From contig NZ_JAFMTB010000001.1 of NCBI RefSeq assembly GCF_017916475.1, forward strand, positions 310,001 to 374,000: DNA of 64,000 bases, in the 5' to 3' direction. Under the pieces are notes generated by a model. That model saw nothing but the letters and a program-made list of their open reading frames with translations, was not told where the DNA came from and did no database searches. The translations under genes and the position numbers were made by a program. The stretch comes from Patulibacter sp. SYSU D01012 (GTDB lineage Bacteria > Actinomycetota > Thermoleophilia > Solirubrobacterales > Solirubrobacteraceae). Each line of letters opens with the position of its first letter. The stretch's first letter is position 1. Below, one piece after another: positions 1 through 9,099 of the stretch.

Positions 1-734
1 CCCAGCGCGATGGCCCACGACGCCAGGTGCTCGGGCGCGCCGAACGCGGCGCGGGAGCCCTCCGACACGTAGGTCAGCGGGTTGACGAGCGTGACGATCT
101 GGAACCAGCGCAGGCTGTCGAGCGCGGCCCACGGGTAAAACGTCGCGCCGGTGAACAGCAGCGGCGTCAGGACGACCGCGAAGACGATGTTGATGCGGTG
201 CGGCGGCACCGCCGTGCCCAGGACCAGCCCGAGCGTGCCGCCCGCGAGCGCGCCGCCGACGATGACGCCGACCAGGGCCAGCGGCGACGTGTCGCCCAGG
301 TGGACGCCGCCCGGCAGCACGACCTCGCCCAACGGCAGCAGCACCGCGGCGGCCACGATCCCGCGCAGCGCCGCGTGGATCAGCTTCTCCACCGCCACGC
401 CCCAGACGGGCAGCGGGGCGAGCAGCCGGTCCTCGATCTCCTTCGTGAACGAGAAGTCGATGACGAGCGGCAGCGCCATGTTCTGCAGCGAGACGGTGAC
501 GGCGGTCATCGCCATCACGCCCGGCAGCAGCGCGGATCCGTAGGAGCCCTGCGCGGCGCCGATCTCGGGCAGCACCCGGCCGAAGACGAACAGGAAGAAC
601 AGCGGCTGCAGCAGCGCCTGCGCCAGGAACGCGACGGGCTCGTGCCGGAACGTCACCCACAGGTCGCGGCCGAGGATCGCGAGGAACGCGCGGCGGCGGG
701 TGCCGTGCGCGGCGGGGACGGGCGTGGCGGACAC
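1..734 (-). CDS. ABC-2 type exporter permease (DrrB-like), C-terminus off the window
   Basis: Inner-membrane permease of an ABC-2 exporter, the partner of a DrrA-like ATPase. The first 244 codons are visible; the 3' end lies beyond base 1. Translation from GTG at 734 gives a cytoplasmic N-terminus, then hydrophobic segments (QALLQPLFFLFVFGRVL, a stretch around VMAMTAVTVSLQ, AALRGIVAAAVLLPL, VGGALAGGTLGLVLGTA). The typical late ABC-2 motif NPLTYVSEGSRAAF appears near the window edge. A TAGGCT box at 742-747 lies 7 nt before the GTG, which fits a leaderless start. The matching ATPase is at 2681-3697 on the same strand, but an opposing gene lies between them. Substrate unknown. Confidence 0.88.
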   Translation of the reverse strand, partial: MSATPVPAAHGTRRRAFLAILGRDLWVTFRHEPVAFLAQALLQPLFFLFVFGRVLPEIGAAQGSYGSALLPGVMAMTAVTVSLQNMALPLVIDFSFTKEIEDRLLAPLPVWGVAVEKLIHAALRGIVAAAVLLPLGEVVLPGGVHLGDTSPLALVGVIVGGALAGGTLGLVLGTAVPPHRINIVFAVVLTPLLFTGATFYPWAALDSLRWFQIVTLVNPLTYVSEGSRAAFGAPEHLASWAIAL

Positions 735-801
735 GGCGGGCAGCCTACGCGACCGGCCGGCCGGCGCTGCCCGAGCGCGGCCGGCGCTAGGGTCGCGCCC
801 C

Positions 802-2601
802 ATGACGTCCGCGCCCGAGGCGGCCGCCGGGGACGTGAGCGCCTCCGCGCCGTTCGACCCGCTCACCGCCGAGGGCGCCGCCGAGCTGCGGCGCCGGATC
901 GCCGACGCGACGCCGCGCGCCATCCCGCGCGAGGAGCTCGACGGGCACGTCAGCCTGTCGCCGTCCGAGGTGTGGGAGCTGGGCGTCGCCGTGGCGCCCG
1001 CCGGGGTGCGTGGCGCGCGGGCGGCGATCCTCGGCCGGCTGCTCGTCCTCGTCGGCGCGGCGCTCGCCACCGCGATGCTCGCCGTGGCGCTCCGCCCGGT
1101 GCTCGAGCCCGTCCTGGGCGCGATCTCGGACCGCCTGCGCGACCCCGGGGACGAGGGCGTCGAGGCCGGCACCGGCCTGGCGGCCGCGTGCCTGGTGCTC
1201 GCGGCCGCCGCGTACGCCGCCGTGCCGCGCGGCGTGCGCCTGGTGCGGCGCGGCGTGGCGGCGCGCCGGCGGGCGGCGGTCGCGGCGGGCGTCCCGGCGC
1301 AGGACGACCCGGGCGCCCGGGCCGCCGTCGCGGTGGTGCCCGAGCCGGGCGCGCTGCGCGTCTCCCTCCTGTGGCTGCGCGCGGACCCGGAGGACCCCGC
1401 GCTGCTCGAGGTCCGCACGCTCGCCGAGGAGCGCGTGCCCGGCGACGCGGCGATCGGCGCCGAGGACGCCGTCGTCGCGCTGAGCGCGGTCGCCCTGCGC
1501 GCCGACGCGGCCCGCGCGCTCGCGACCGGCCGAGCGGCCGCGCCGCCTGCCGTCGCGGTCGCCGGGCCGCCCGCGTCGCGCTCGAGGACGTCCCGCGCGC
1601 TCGTGCGCGAAGCGCGCCGGCGCCTGCCGGCGGTCGATCCGCGCGAGCCGGTCGCGCCGGGCTGGGATCCCGCGCCGCTCACGGACCGTGGCCGCGCGGA
1701 GATGGCCGCGCGGCTCGTCCGCGCCCGCCCGTACCTGTGGAACGCCGCCGCGCTGGAGCGCCTGGCCGTCGACCCCGCGCGCCCGCGCGCCGACAAGCCG
1801 GCGGAGTGGCCCGCCGACCGGATCCGGCGCCAGGACCAGCCGCCCGCGTTCACGCCCGGCCGGCGCGTGGGCCTGCTGACCCTGGCCGGGCTCGCCGCCG
1901 GCACGTGGATCGTCGCGCTCGGCAGCATCGACACCGCCGAGGATCCCGGCAGCCAGCGCGTCGTCGCGTGGGTCGCGTTCGGCGTGGCCGCGCTCGTGGT
2001 GGGCCGCCTGCGTCGGGGCGCACGCCGTAGGCCGGGCCGCGCGCTGCTGGAGTCGGTGCGCGAGGCCGCCCGCACGCCCCACACCCGGCTCGAGGGCGGG
2101 GTGCCCGGCCCCGCCGGACGGCTGCTCGTCCTGCACGGGCGCCGCGCCGGGCAGGAGCGCCTGGAGCTCGTCCACGTCCGGCCCGCGCCCGACGACGAGC
2201 CGCGCGGCCGGCTGCAGGTGCGCACCCTCGCGTGGCGCCCGGTCGACGCCGGCGAGGACGTGCACGCCGCGGTGCAGGACTGGTGGACGGTCGCCGACGA
2301 CGCCGGGTTGGTCACCACCCGCCGCCGCGAGGACGCCGGCGGCGTGCAGCGACTCAACGCCGCGCTCGGCCGCGCCGTCGCCCGTCGCCGGGCGATCCCG
2401 CTGCGCCACGAGCCGCTCGCGTGGGCGGCCGGGGCCGCGTTCGCCTTCGCGGGTTTGATGCTGCTCGGCGCGTTGCTCAGCGACGACGCGCTGGACGAGG
2501 GCGCCGCGCTGGCGGTCACCGTCGTCGTCTGGCCGCTCCTGCTCGGCGGCGTGCTGTGGCGCGCCGCGCGCCGCGTGCGGGACCCGGCCGGGGACGACTA
2601 G
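802..2601 (+). CDS. hypothetical multi-pass membrane protein
   Basis: A 599-residue protein I do not recognise. It has about six hydrophobic segments in three pairs: one pair near residues 75-140 (AAILGRLLVLVGAALATAML and a second stretch), one in the middle (VGLLTLAGLAAGTWIVALGS and VVAWVAFGVAALVVGRL) and one at the C-terminus. Soluble, Arg/Asp-rich domains of about 200 and 150 residues separate the pairs, which suggests a repeated architecture. ATG 802 was chosen over the upstream in-frame GTG because TAGGGT at 788-793 ends 8 nt before it. The gene lies on the opposite strand between the two halves of an ABC exporter. The reverse-strand reading of this stretch is Arg/His/Gln-rich shadow sequence. 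Confidence 0.72.
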   Translation: MTSAPEAAAGDVSASAPFDPLTAEGAAELRRRIADATPRAIPREELDGHVSLSPSEVWELGVAVAPAGVRGARAAILGRLLVLVGAALATAMLAVALRPVLEPVLGAISDRLRDPGDEGVEAGTGLAAACLVLAAAAYAAVPRGVRLVRRGVAARRRAAVAAGVPAQDDPGARAAVAVVPEPGALRVSLLWLRADPEDPALLEVRTLAEERVPGDAAIGAEDAVVALSAVALRADAARALATGRAAAPPAVAVAGPPASRSRTSRALVREARRRLPAVDPREPVAPGWDPAPLTDRGRAEMAARLVRARPYLWNAAALERLAVDPARPRADKPAEWPADRIRRQDQPPAFTPGRRVGLLTLAGLAAGTWIVALGSIDTAEDPGSQRVVAWVAFGVAALVVGRLRRGARRRPGRALLESVREAARTPHTRLEGGVPGPAGRLLVLHGRRAGQERLELVHVRPAPDDEPRGRLQVRTLAWRPVDAGEDVHAAVQDWWTVADDAGLVTTRRREDAGGVQRLNAALGRAVARRRAIPLRHEPLAWAAGAAFAFAGLMLLGALLSDDALDEGAALAVTVVVWPLLLGGVLWRAARRVRDPAGDD

Positions 2602-2620
2602 GGCACGTCGGCGCCGCCGG

Positions 2621-2702
2621 GACGGGCCGCGATCCGGCCCTACCGCAGCTCGCGGCCCACTGACGGGCCGCGATCCGCCCCTACCGCAGCTCGCGGCCCG
2701 TC
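2621..2702. terminator. tandemly duplicated hairpin between convergent genes
   Basis: Two 39-bp copies (2621-2659 and 2662-2700, one clear mismatch) lie between the converging genes at 802 and 2681. Each copy is an inverted repeat: GGGCCGCGA at its left pairs with TCGCGGCCC at its right. In the second copy the stem extends to 12 bp (2662-2673 with 2691-2702). The second copy overlaps the last codons and stop of the ATPase gene, so the first copy looks like a tandem duplication of that gene end. No U-tract follows; it is a plausible bidirectional terminator. Confidence 0.6.
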
Positions 2703-3697
2703 AGGTGCACGAAGACGTCCTCGAGCGACCCCTCCAGGCGCCGCAGCTCGATCAGCTCCAGGCCGCGGGCGGCCAGGCGCGCGACGAGGTCGGCCGGGTC
2801 CGCCGTGCCGTAGACGCGCAGCGTCGTGCGGTCGTCGACGGTGCCGACGACCACCGTCCGCTCGGCGCCGGGCGCGCCGTCGAGCGCCGTCGTCGCGTCG
2901 GTCCGTCCGGCCCCCTCGCGCGGCGCGACGACGACCTCCAGGCCCTGCTCGGACGGCAGCAGCCGGCGCAGGCCGCGCGGCGTGTCGAGGGCGATGACCT
3001 CGCCGTGGTCGACGATCGCGATGCGGTCGCACAGCTGGTCGGCCTCGGCCATGTCGTGCGTCGTCAGGATGAGCGTGGTGCCCTGCTCGCGCAGCTCGCG
3101 CATCGTGTCCCACAGGAACAGGCGGGACTGCGGGTCCAGTCCGGTCGTCGGCTCGTCGAGGATCAGGATCTGCGGCCGGTGCATGAGCGCGCGGGCGATC
3201 ATCAGCCGCTGCGCCATGCCGCCGGAGTACTTGTCGACGCGGTCGTCCTCGCGCCCCTTCAGGCCGACGCGCTCCATCAGCTCGAGCGCGCGCTCCCGCC
3301 GCTCGCGCCGGCCGAAGCCGAAGTACGCCGCGTGGAAGGTCAGGTTCTCGAGCGCGGACAGGCTGCGGTCCAGGTTGGAGCGCTGAGGCACGACGGCCAG
3401 GCGCAGCTTCACCGCGACCTCGTCCCGCGTCACGTCCAGGCCGTCGACGAGCACGCGGCCGCCCGTCGGCTTGACGCGCGTGGTGATGACGCCGATCGTC
3501 GTCGTCTTGCCGGCGCCGTTCGGGCCGAGCAGGCCGAAGATCTCGCCCTGCCGCACCGCGAAGTCGATGCCCTTGACGGCCTCGGGCCCGTCCGCCCCGC
3601 CGTAGCGCTTCCGCAGGCCCTCGACGACGATGGCGTCGGCCGCGGCGGGCGGCGGCGCGCCGATCGCGGAGGACGGGGACGACGCGGGAGCGGCCAC
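2681..3697 (-). CDS. ABC exporter ATP-binding protein (DrrA-like)
   Basis: ATPase of an ABC-2 exporter, 338 residues. Walker A is GPNGAGKTT (residues 59-67), the ABC signature YSGGM (157-161) and Walker B LILDEP (178-183), followed by the D-loop GLDPQ and switch histidine in LTTHD. After residue 240 comes a DUF4162-like C-terminal extension, as in daunorubicin-type exporters. The GTG at 3697 is preceded by TAGGCT at 3704-3709 with 6 nt between, so it is probably leaderless. The permease lies downstream on the same strand at 1-734, but separated by an opposing 1.8-kb gene. The two subunits therefore seem to have their own promoters. Confidence 0.93.
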   Translation of the reverse strand: MAAPASSPSSAIGAPPPAAADAIVVEGLRKRYGGADGPEAVKGIDFAVRQGEIFGLLGPNGAGKTTTIGVITTRVKPTGGRVLVDGLDVTRDEVAVKLRLAVVPQRSNLDRSLSALENLTFHAAYFGFGRRERRERALELMERVGLKGREDDRVDKYSGGMAQRLMIARALMHRPQILILDEPTTGLDPQSRLFLWDTMRELREQGTTLILTTHDMAEADQLCDRIAIVDHGEVIALDTPRGLRRLLPSEQGLEVVVAPREGAGRTDATTALDGAPGAERTVVVGTVDDRTTLRVYGTADPADLVARLAARGLELIELRRLEGSLEDVFVHLTGRELR

Positions 3698-3751
3698 GCG
3701 CGCAGCCTACGCCGCGCGGCGGCGTCGCGATCCCGCGCCCGCCGCCCCGCG

Positions 3752-4183
3752 CTACCGGCCCCGCCCGCCGCGCTTCAGCCGCTCGAAGGCGACGGCGTAG
3801 AGCGCGACGAGGGTCTCCGGGTCGGCCACGCGACCCTCCTGCGCGTACTCCCGCGTGCGTCCCAGCCGCGCCTCGACGAGCGGCCCGAGCGGTCCGTCCG
3901 CCGGCGGCAGCTCGTCCGGCAGCTTCGCCTCGAACGCGAAGACGCGCGCGGGACGGCCCGTGGACGACGCCGGCACCAGCGCGATCGTCGCGCACCCGCG
4001 CACCGGGATCAGGATCTCCTCGGGCAGGAACGTGAAGACGTCCTCCCAGTCGTAGGTCGGGTCGTCCAGGCGGAAGTCGTCCGGCAGCGGCCGCCGGAAC
4101 GCCCGCATCGTCCCGTCGTCCTCGGGGACGAGCCACAGCCGGGGCCCGTCGTGGAGGAGCACGACGCTGTCGGTGGCACGCAT
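3752..4183 (-). CDS. hypothetical protein
   Basis: A 143-residue soluble protein I do not recognise. It starts with short beta-strand-like stretches (SVVLLHDGPRLWLVPEDDG), has an acidic aromatic middle (DPTYDWEDVFTFLP) and ends in an Arg-rich tail. No signal peptide or membrane segment is visible. TATCCT at 4190-4195, 6 nt before the ATG, gives a good leaderless promoter. It is divergent from the helicase gene at 4250 with only 66 nt between starts, so the two may share control. Confidence 0.6.
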   Translation of the reverse strand: MRATDSVVLLHDGPRLWLVPEDDGTMRAFRRPLPDDFRLDDPTYDWEDVFTFLPEEILIPVRGCATIALVPASSTGRPARVFAFEAKLPDELPPADGPLGPLVEARLGRTREYAQEGRVADPETLVALYAVAFERLKRGGRGR

Positions 4184-4249
4184 CGGGCGAGGATACGCGC
4201 GTCCCGCCGCCCCGCGAACGTGCGTTCGGCATCATCGGAGGCCATGGCG

Positions 4250-7168
4250 ATGCACGCCACCGACCCATGGCGGCCGACGCTCGAGGCGGGCCGCGAGGAC
4301 GAGCGGCTCGTGCGCGAGGCGTTCGAAGGGGCACGGCCGCCGCGCACCGCGCCGATCCCCGGCGACCTGCACCCGCGGCTGCGGGACGCGCTCGCGCACC
4401 GGGGCATCCACGAGCTGTACCGGCACCAGGCGGACGCCGTGGCGTTGCCCCGCACGCAGCCGTTCGTCGTCACCACGCCGACCGCGTCGGGCAAGTCGCT
4501 CGCCTTCCAGCTGCCCGCGATCGACGCGCTGCTGCGCGAGCCGCGCGCCCGCGCGCTCTTCCTCTACCCCACGAAGGCGCTGGCGCAGGACCAGGCGCGG
4601 TCGCTGCAGAGCTTCGGACTGTCGCGCGAGCTGCGCGTGGCGATCTACGACGGCGACACGCCGCGCGAGGCGCGCAAGGACGTGCGCCAGCGCGCGAACG
4701 TCGTGCTGACGAACCCCGACATGCTCCACGTCGGGATCCTGCCGCGGCCCGACCTGTGGGCCGACTTCCTCGCGCGCCTGCGCGTGGTGGTCGTCGACGA
4801 GGCGCACGTCTACCGCGGCGTCTTCGGCTCGCACGTCGCGAACGTCCTGCGGCGGCTGCGGCGGTTGGCGGAGCGCCACCAGGCGGCGCCCGGGGCCGGG
4901 CGCGCCGCGGCGGCCGCCGGGCTGGCGATGCCGGCGCGGCGCGGCACCCGGGTGGTCGCGGGCGCCGCGGCGCCGGCGCGGCGGGCGGCGAACGGGGAGC
5001 CGCCCGTCGCCTCCGCGCCCGCGACCGGCGCCGTCGCCGCCGCGGAACCCGACGCGCGTGCCTCGTCGGGCGCCGTCGCCGTGCCCGGCCCGCGCTTCCT
5101 CCTCGCGTCGGCCACGATCGCCAACCCGGTCGAGCACGTGGAGGCGCTCACGGGCCTGGAGGACGTCGCGCTGATCGACGACGACGGCTCGCCCGGCACC
5201 GCGCGCCAGATCGCGATGTGGAACCCGCCCCTGTTCGAGGAGGACGACGACGCGCACGCCGTCGCCGCCCGGGTGCGCGCGGAGAACGCGGCGCTCCCCC
5301 GGGTGGACGGGCGGGACGACGACACGCCCGCGGCCCTCGCCGGCGGGCACCGCGCGGGGAGCGGCGAGGGGGCGCCCGCCGGGGAGCCCCCCGGCCTCGA
5401 CGCCCCCGCCGGCCCGGCCGCCCCCCACGGCCCGCTCGACCTCAACCACGCCGGCCCCCTCGCGAGCGTCCACCCCGGCGGCGACCCGGCGGCCTCCGCG
5501 CTCGAGGCCGACCACGACGGCACGGCGGACGACTCGTTCGGCCCCGTCGACGCTCCGGACTCGGGCGGGTCGAATCCCGACGTCGAGCTGCTCGACGCCG
5601 CAGAACTCATCGCCGGCCGCGTCCGCAAGTCCGCCCTGACCGAGGCCGCCGAGATGCTCGCCGACCTGGCCGAGCAGGGCGTGCGGACGATCTGCTTCAT
5701 CCGCTCCCGCAAGGGCGTCGAGGTCGTCGCCACCGCCACGCAGGAAGAGCTGGAGGAGCGCGGCCGCGCCGACCTGGCGCGCGCCGTCATCGGCTACCGC
5801 GCCGGCTACACGACCGGGCAGCGCCACGAGCTGGAGCGGCAGCTCGTCGACGGGCAGGTGCGCGTGGTCGTCACCACCACGGCGCTCGAGCTGGGCATCG
5901 ACATCGGGCAGCTCGACGCGTGCGTCGTCGTCACCTTCCCCGGGACGGTCGCGTCGCTGCGGCAGATGTGGGGCCGCGCCGGCCGGCGCGGCAAGGGGCT
6001 GGCCGTCTACATCGCGGGCGAGGACGCGCTGGACCAGTACTTCTGCCGCCACCCCGACGAGTTCCTGGACCGCCCCGTCGAGGCCGCGATCCTGCGGCAC
6101 GAGAACGAGTCGATCCACCTGCCCCACCTGCTGTGCGCCGCGCACGAGGCGCCGCTGGACGACCGCGATGCGTCGTCCCTGGGCCCCCGCTGGCGCGCGC
6201 ACGCCGAGGAGCTGGCCCGCCACGGGCTGCTGCGCGAGCGCGGCGGCGCGTTCCGCCCGGTCGACGGCGACGGGTTCCCCGCGGGCGAGATCCCCCTGCG
6301 CAGCGCGTCGAGCCGCCGCGTGGTCATCGTCGACGGCACGACGGGCGAGGAGATCGGGCACGTCGAGCACGACAAGGCGCCGTCGACCGTCCACGAGGGC
6401 GCCGTGTACCTGCACCTGGGGCAGCGGTACCAGGTGGACCAGCTCGACCTCGACGCCGGCTACGCGGTGGTCGAGCCGTTCCACGGCACCTGGTGGACGG
6501 AGCCCAAGCGCGAGATCGAGGTGCTCTTCGACCGCCTGCTCGACCAGCGCGAGGTCGAGACGGCGGCGGGGCCGATGCGGCTCTCCTACGGCCGCGTGAC
6601 CGTCACGGACACGGTGCTGGGCTACCAGCGGCGCAAGCAGGGCTCGGGCGAGGTCATCGACCTGCGGACGATCGACCTGCCGTCCGTCTCCTTCGAGACC
6701 GAGGCCGTCTGGTACGAGCCGGGCGCCCTCGTCCACGGCGGCGGGGTGCCCGGGTCGGACCTCCCGGCCGGCGGTCTCGCCCCCGCCCACGCGCGCCTGA
6801 CCCCGTTCCCGACCGAGCACGTCCTCGGCGCGCTGCACGCCACCGAGCACGCGCAGATCGCCGTGCTGCCGCTGCTGGCGATGTGCGACCGCTGGGACGT
6901 CGGCGGGCTCTCCACGAACCTGCACCCGCAGACGTCGGGGCCGGCGATCATCGTCTACGAGGGCCACGTCGGCGGCGTCGGCATCGCCCGCGAGGCCTAC
7001 CGGCGCTTCGAGGACTGGTCGGCCGACGCGCGCCGCCTGATCGCGGAGTGCCCGTGCGACGCCGGCTGCCCCTCCTGCGTGCAGTCGCCGAAGTGCGGCA
7101 ACCTCAACGAGCCGCTGCACAAGGCCGGGGCGCTCGAGCTGCTCGAGCGCCTCCGGCCCGCGGAGTGA
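4250..7168 (+). CDS. DEAD/DEAH-box helicase with C-terminal zinc domain (MrfA/YprA-like)
   Basis: ATP-dependent DNA helicase of the DUF1998 group, whose Bacillus member MrfA acts in mitomycin-damage repair; 972 residues. Walker A TPTASGKS is at 76-83, DEAH at about 183, the SAT motif (LASAT) near 285, ALELGID and QMWGRAGRRGKG around 545-582. The C-terminus carries four cysteines in CPCDAGCPSCVQSPKC (about 934-949), the DUF1998 metal site. Two low-complexity inserts are unusual: an Ala/Gly/Arg-rich one (about 207-280) and an acidic Gly/Pro/Asp-rich one (about 322-447). Of two in-frame ATGs (4244, 4250) the second is preferred because GGAGG at 4237-4241 is 8 nt away. It converges with the dehydrogenase gene. 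Confidence 0.92.
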   Translation: MHATDPWRPTLEAGREDERLVREAFEGARPPRTAPIPGDLHPRLRDALAHRGIHELYRHQADAVALPRTQPFVVTTPTASGKSLAFQLPAIDALLREPRARALFLYPTKALAQDQARSLQSFGLSRELRVAIYDGDTPREARKDVRQRANVVLTNPDMLHVGILPRPDLWADFLARLRVVVVDEAHVYRGVFGSHVANVLRRLRRLAERHQAAPGAGRAAAAAGLAMPARRGTRVVAGAAAPARRAANGEPPVASAPATGAVAAAEPDARASSGAVAVPGPRFLLASATIANPVEHVEALTGLEDVALIDDDGSPGTARQIAMWNPPLFEEDDDAHAVAARVRAENAALPRVDGRDDDTPAALAGGHRAGSGEGAPAGEPPGLDAPAGPAAPHGPLDLNHAGPLASVHPGGDPAASALEADHDGTADDSFGPVDAPDSGGSNPDVELLDAAELIAGRVRKSALTEAAEMLADLAEQGVRTICFIRSRKGVEVVATATQEELEERGRADLARAVIGYRAGYTTGQRHELERQLVDGQVRVVVTTTALELGIDIGQLDACVVVTFPGTVASLRQMWGRAGRRGKGLAVYIAGEDALDQYFCRHPDEFLDRPVEAAILRHENESIHLPHLLCAAHEAPLDDRDASSLGPRWRAHAEELARHGLLRERGGAFRPVDGDGFPAGEIPLRSASSRRVVIVDGTTGEEIGHVEHDKAPSTVHEGAVYLHLGQRYQVDQLDLDAGYAVVEPFHGTWWTEPKREIEVLFDRLLDQREVETAAGPMRLSYGRVTVTDTVLGYQRRKQGSGEVIDLRTIDLPSVSFETEAVWYEPGALVHGGGVPGSDLPAGGLAPAHARLTPFPTEHVLGALHATEHAQIAVLPLLAMCDRWDVGGLSTNLHPQTSGPAIIVYEGHVGGVGIAREAYRRFEDWSADARRLIAECPCDAGCPSCVQSPKCGNLNEPLHKAGALELLERLRPAE

Positions 7169-7169
7169 C

Positions 7170-8309
7170 TCAGGCGTCCTCGTCGCTGCAGACGAGCAGC
7201 GTGCGCAGCGCGCGGCCGGCGGCCAGGTCGTCGAGCGCCTCGGCGGCCTCGGCGAGCGGCCGGCGGCCCGAGATCATCGTCTCCAGGTCCAGCTCGCCGG
7301 CCATGAACAGGTCGACGAGCTCGGGCACGTCGCGCTGCGCGTCGATCGAGCCGTAGTTCGAGCCGAGGATGCGCTGGTTCGCCTCGGCGAGCGCGAGCGG
7401 GTCGAAGGACGCCTTCTCGCCCGCGGGCGGCAGGCCCACGACGACGGCGGCGCCGCCCAGGCCGAGCGCCGCGATGGCCTGCTCGGTCGTGGCGATCTTG
7501 CCGATGGCGTCGAAGACGTAGTCCAGGCCCTCGGGCACCGTCTCCTTGAGCTGCGCGACCGGATCGCCGGCGCTCGCGTCGACCACGTCGGTCGCGCCGA
7601 GCTTGCGCGCGACCGCGAGCTTGTCGGCGTTGACGTCGACCGCGACGATCCGCGCCGCCTTCGCCAGGCGGGCGCCCTGCACGCACGACAGGCCGACCCC
7701 GCCGCAGCCGATGACGGCGACGGTGGCGCCCTCCTCGACCTGCGCCGTGTTGCGGACCGCGCCGACGCCGGTGGCGACCGCGCAGCCGATGATCGCCACC
7801 AGGTCGAGCGGCGCGTCCTGGCGGATCTTGATCGCGCCGGACTCGGGGACGACGACGCGCTCCGAGAACGACGAGACGCCCAGGTAGTGGTGCAGGCCCT
7901 GCCCCTCGCGCGACAGGCGGCTCGTGCCGTCGAACAGCACGCCGTTGGGCGCGACGACCTCGGCGGTCAGCTCGCACTGCCACGGCCGGCCGGCGAGGCA
8001 CTGGCGGCAGCGGCCGCACTGCGGCACCCAGGAGAGGACGACGTGGTCGCCGGGCTGCAGCGACGTGACGCCCTCGCCGACGGCGGTGACGACGCCGGCG
8101 CCCTCGTGCCCCAGGACCACGGGGGTCGGGACGTCCCACTCGCCCTTGACGACGTGCAGGTCGGACCCGCAGACGCCGGCGGTGACGACGCGCACCTCGA
8201 CCTCGCCCGCGCGCGGGGCGGCGAGCTCGACGTCGACGACGGTCGGGCGGCCCGACGGGTCGTCGAGGACGGCGGCGCGGATCGTGGCGGGGCTGGGGGT
8301 CGTGGACAT
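7170..8309 (-). CDS. zinc-dependent alcohol dehydrogenase (class III / NDMA-type MDR family)
   Basis: Medium-chain NAD(P)-dependent alcohol or thiol-adduct dehydrogenase, 379 residues. Catalytic zinc ligands appear as Cys47 (GVCGSD) and His68-Glu69 (GHEGAG). The structural zinc site is four cysteines at about 98, 101, 104 and 112 (PQCGRCRQC...QC). The Rossmann motif GCGGVGLSC follows near 200. The spacing resembles class III, mycothiol-linked formaldehyde or NDMA-dependent dehydrogenases; the exact substrate cannot be told. ATG 8309 was chosen over a longer frame because GGAG lies just upstream and TAGCGT at 8347-8352 would give a leader of about 30 nt. It ends one base from the helicase stop codon, convergently. 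Confidence 0.9.
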   Translation of the reverse strand: MSTTPSPATIRAAVLDDPSGRPTVVDVELAAPRAGEVEVRVVTAGVCGSDLHVVKGEWDVPTPVVLGHEGAGVVTAVGEGVTSLQPGDHVVLSWVPQCGRCRQCLAGRPWQCELTAEVVAPNGVLFDGTSRLSREGQGLHHYLGVSSFSERVVVPESGAIKIRQDAPLDLVAIIGCAVATGVGAVRNTAQVEEGATVAVIGCGGVGLSCVQGARLAKAARIVAVDVNADKLAVARKLGATDVVDASAGDPVAQLKETVPEGLDYVFDAIGKIATTEQAIAALGLGGAAVVVGLPPAGEKASFDPLALAEANQRILGSNYGSIDAQRDVPELVDLFMAGELDLETMISGRRPLAEAAEALDDLAAGRALRTLLVCSDEDA

Positions 8310-8497
8310 GGCGCTCCGGGGGCGTTCGCAGGGATCTACGGGCGCGACGCTACCGGCCGGCCGGGCGGCGAGGACGGCCGGCGGGCGCGGACGGGCCGCC
8401 CGGCGGGGGTGGCGGTGGCGGCAGGGGGCGAAACGTTTTGGCGAGGGGCGGCTCATGCGTGCCGGCGGCGAGCGTCCGCGGGGGTAGAATCCGAAAG

Positions 8498-8998
8498 ATG
8501 GATCGGGTTTTCCGCTTTCCGAATCCGGTGAACGAGAAGGCCGCCCGCACGGTCGCCGCGGTGGTCGCCGTCCTCGCGCTGCTCGCGGTCCTGACCGGGT
8601 GGCTGTGGATCGCCGCCGTCCTGGCGTATGGCTTCGTCGCGCGCACGCTCGCGGGGCCGACGTTCAGCCCGCTCGGGCGCCTGGCGCAGGACGTCGTCGC
8701 GCCGCGCCTGGGGCCGAAGCGCCCGACCCCCGGCCCGCCGAAGCGCTTCGCCCAGGCCATCGGGGCGGGCGTGACGACGCTCGCCGCCGTCTTCGCCCTC
8801 GCCCTGCGCTGGGACGCCGCCGCGACCGTCCTGCTCGGGATCCTGGTCGTCTTCGCGACGCTCGAGGCCGCGCTCGGCCTGTGCGTGGGGTGCCGCATCT
8901 TCGCGCTGCTCATGCGCGCGGGCGTGATCCCGCCGGAGACGTGCGAGGCGTGCAACGACATCTGGTCCCGCACGCCGCGGCCCGCCGCCGGGCCCTGA
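8498..8998 (+). CDS. DUF4395 family membrane protein
   Basis: A 166-residue protein with the layout of DUF4395: an N-terminal PNPVNEKAARTVAAVVAV lead into two hydrophobic helices, a short loop (PLGRLAQDVVAPRLGPKRP), then two more helices and the cysteine motif GLCVGCRIFALL near the C-terminus, followed by a second pair in TCEACND. In other actinobacteria DUF4395 genes often neighbour thioredoxin or sulfurtransferase genes, suggesting a redox or sulfur role; no such neighbour is here. TAGAAT at 8485-8490 is 7 nt before the ATG, a clear leaderless promoter. Divergent from the dehydrogenase; an AAACGTTT dyad lies between at 8431-8438. Confidence 0.82.
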   Translation: MDRVFRFPNPVNEKAARTVAAVVAVLALLAVLTGWLWIAAVLAYGFVARTLAGPTFSPLGRLAQDVVAPRLGPKRPTPGPPKRFAQAIGAGVTTLAAVFALALRWDAAATVLLGILVVFATLEAALGLCVGCRIFALLMRAGVIPPETCEACNDIWSRTPRPAAGP

Positions 8999-9099
8999 GG
9001 GCCGGCCCGCCGCCCGGCGGCGATCGCGCCGCCCGTCCGCCGGCGCGGCGTCCGGGCCCGCGGCGGCGGCGCCGGCGCGGGCGAACGCGTGCAGGATCG

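Noticed and set aside
27-2030. Long + strand open frame covering the permease region and the next gene
   Set aside because: Its translation is Arg/Ala/Gln-rich with no family features. The reverse strand encodes a clear ABC-2 permease and another + frame encodes a membrane protein.
787-2409. 540-codon reverse-strand open frame
   Set aside because: Arg/His/Gln-rich shadow of the membrane-protein gene at 802-2601; typical of high-GC DNA.
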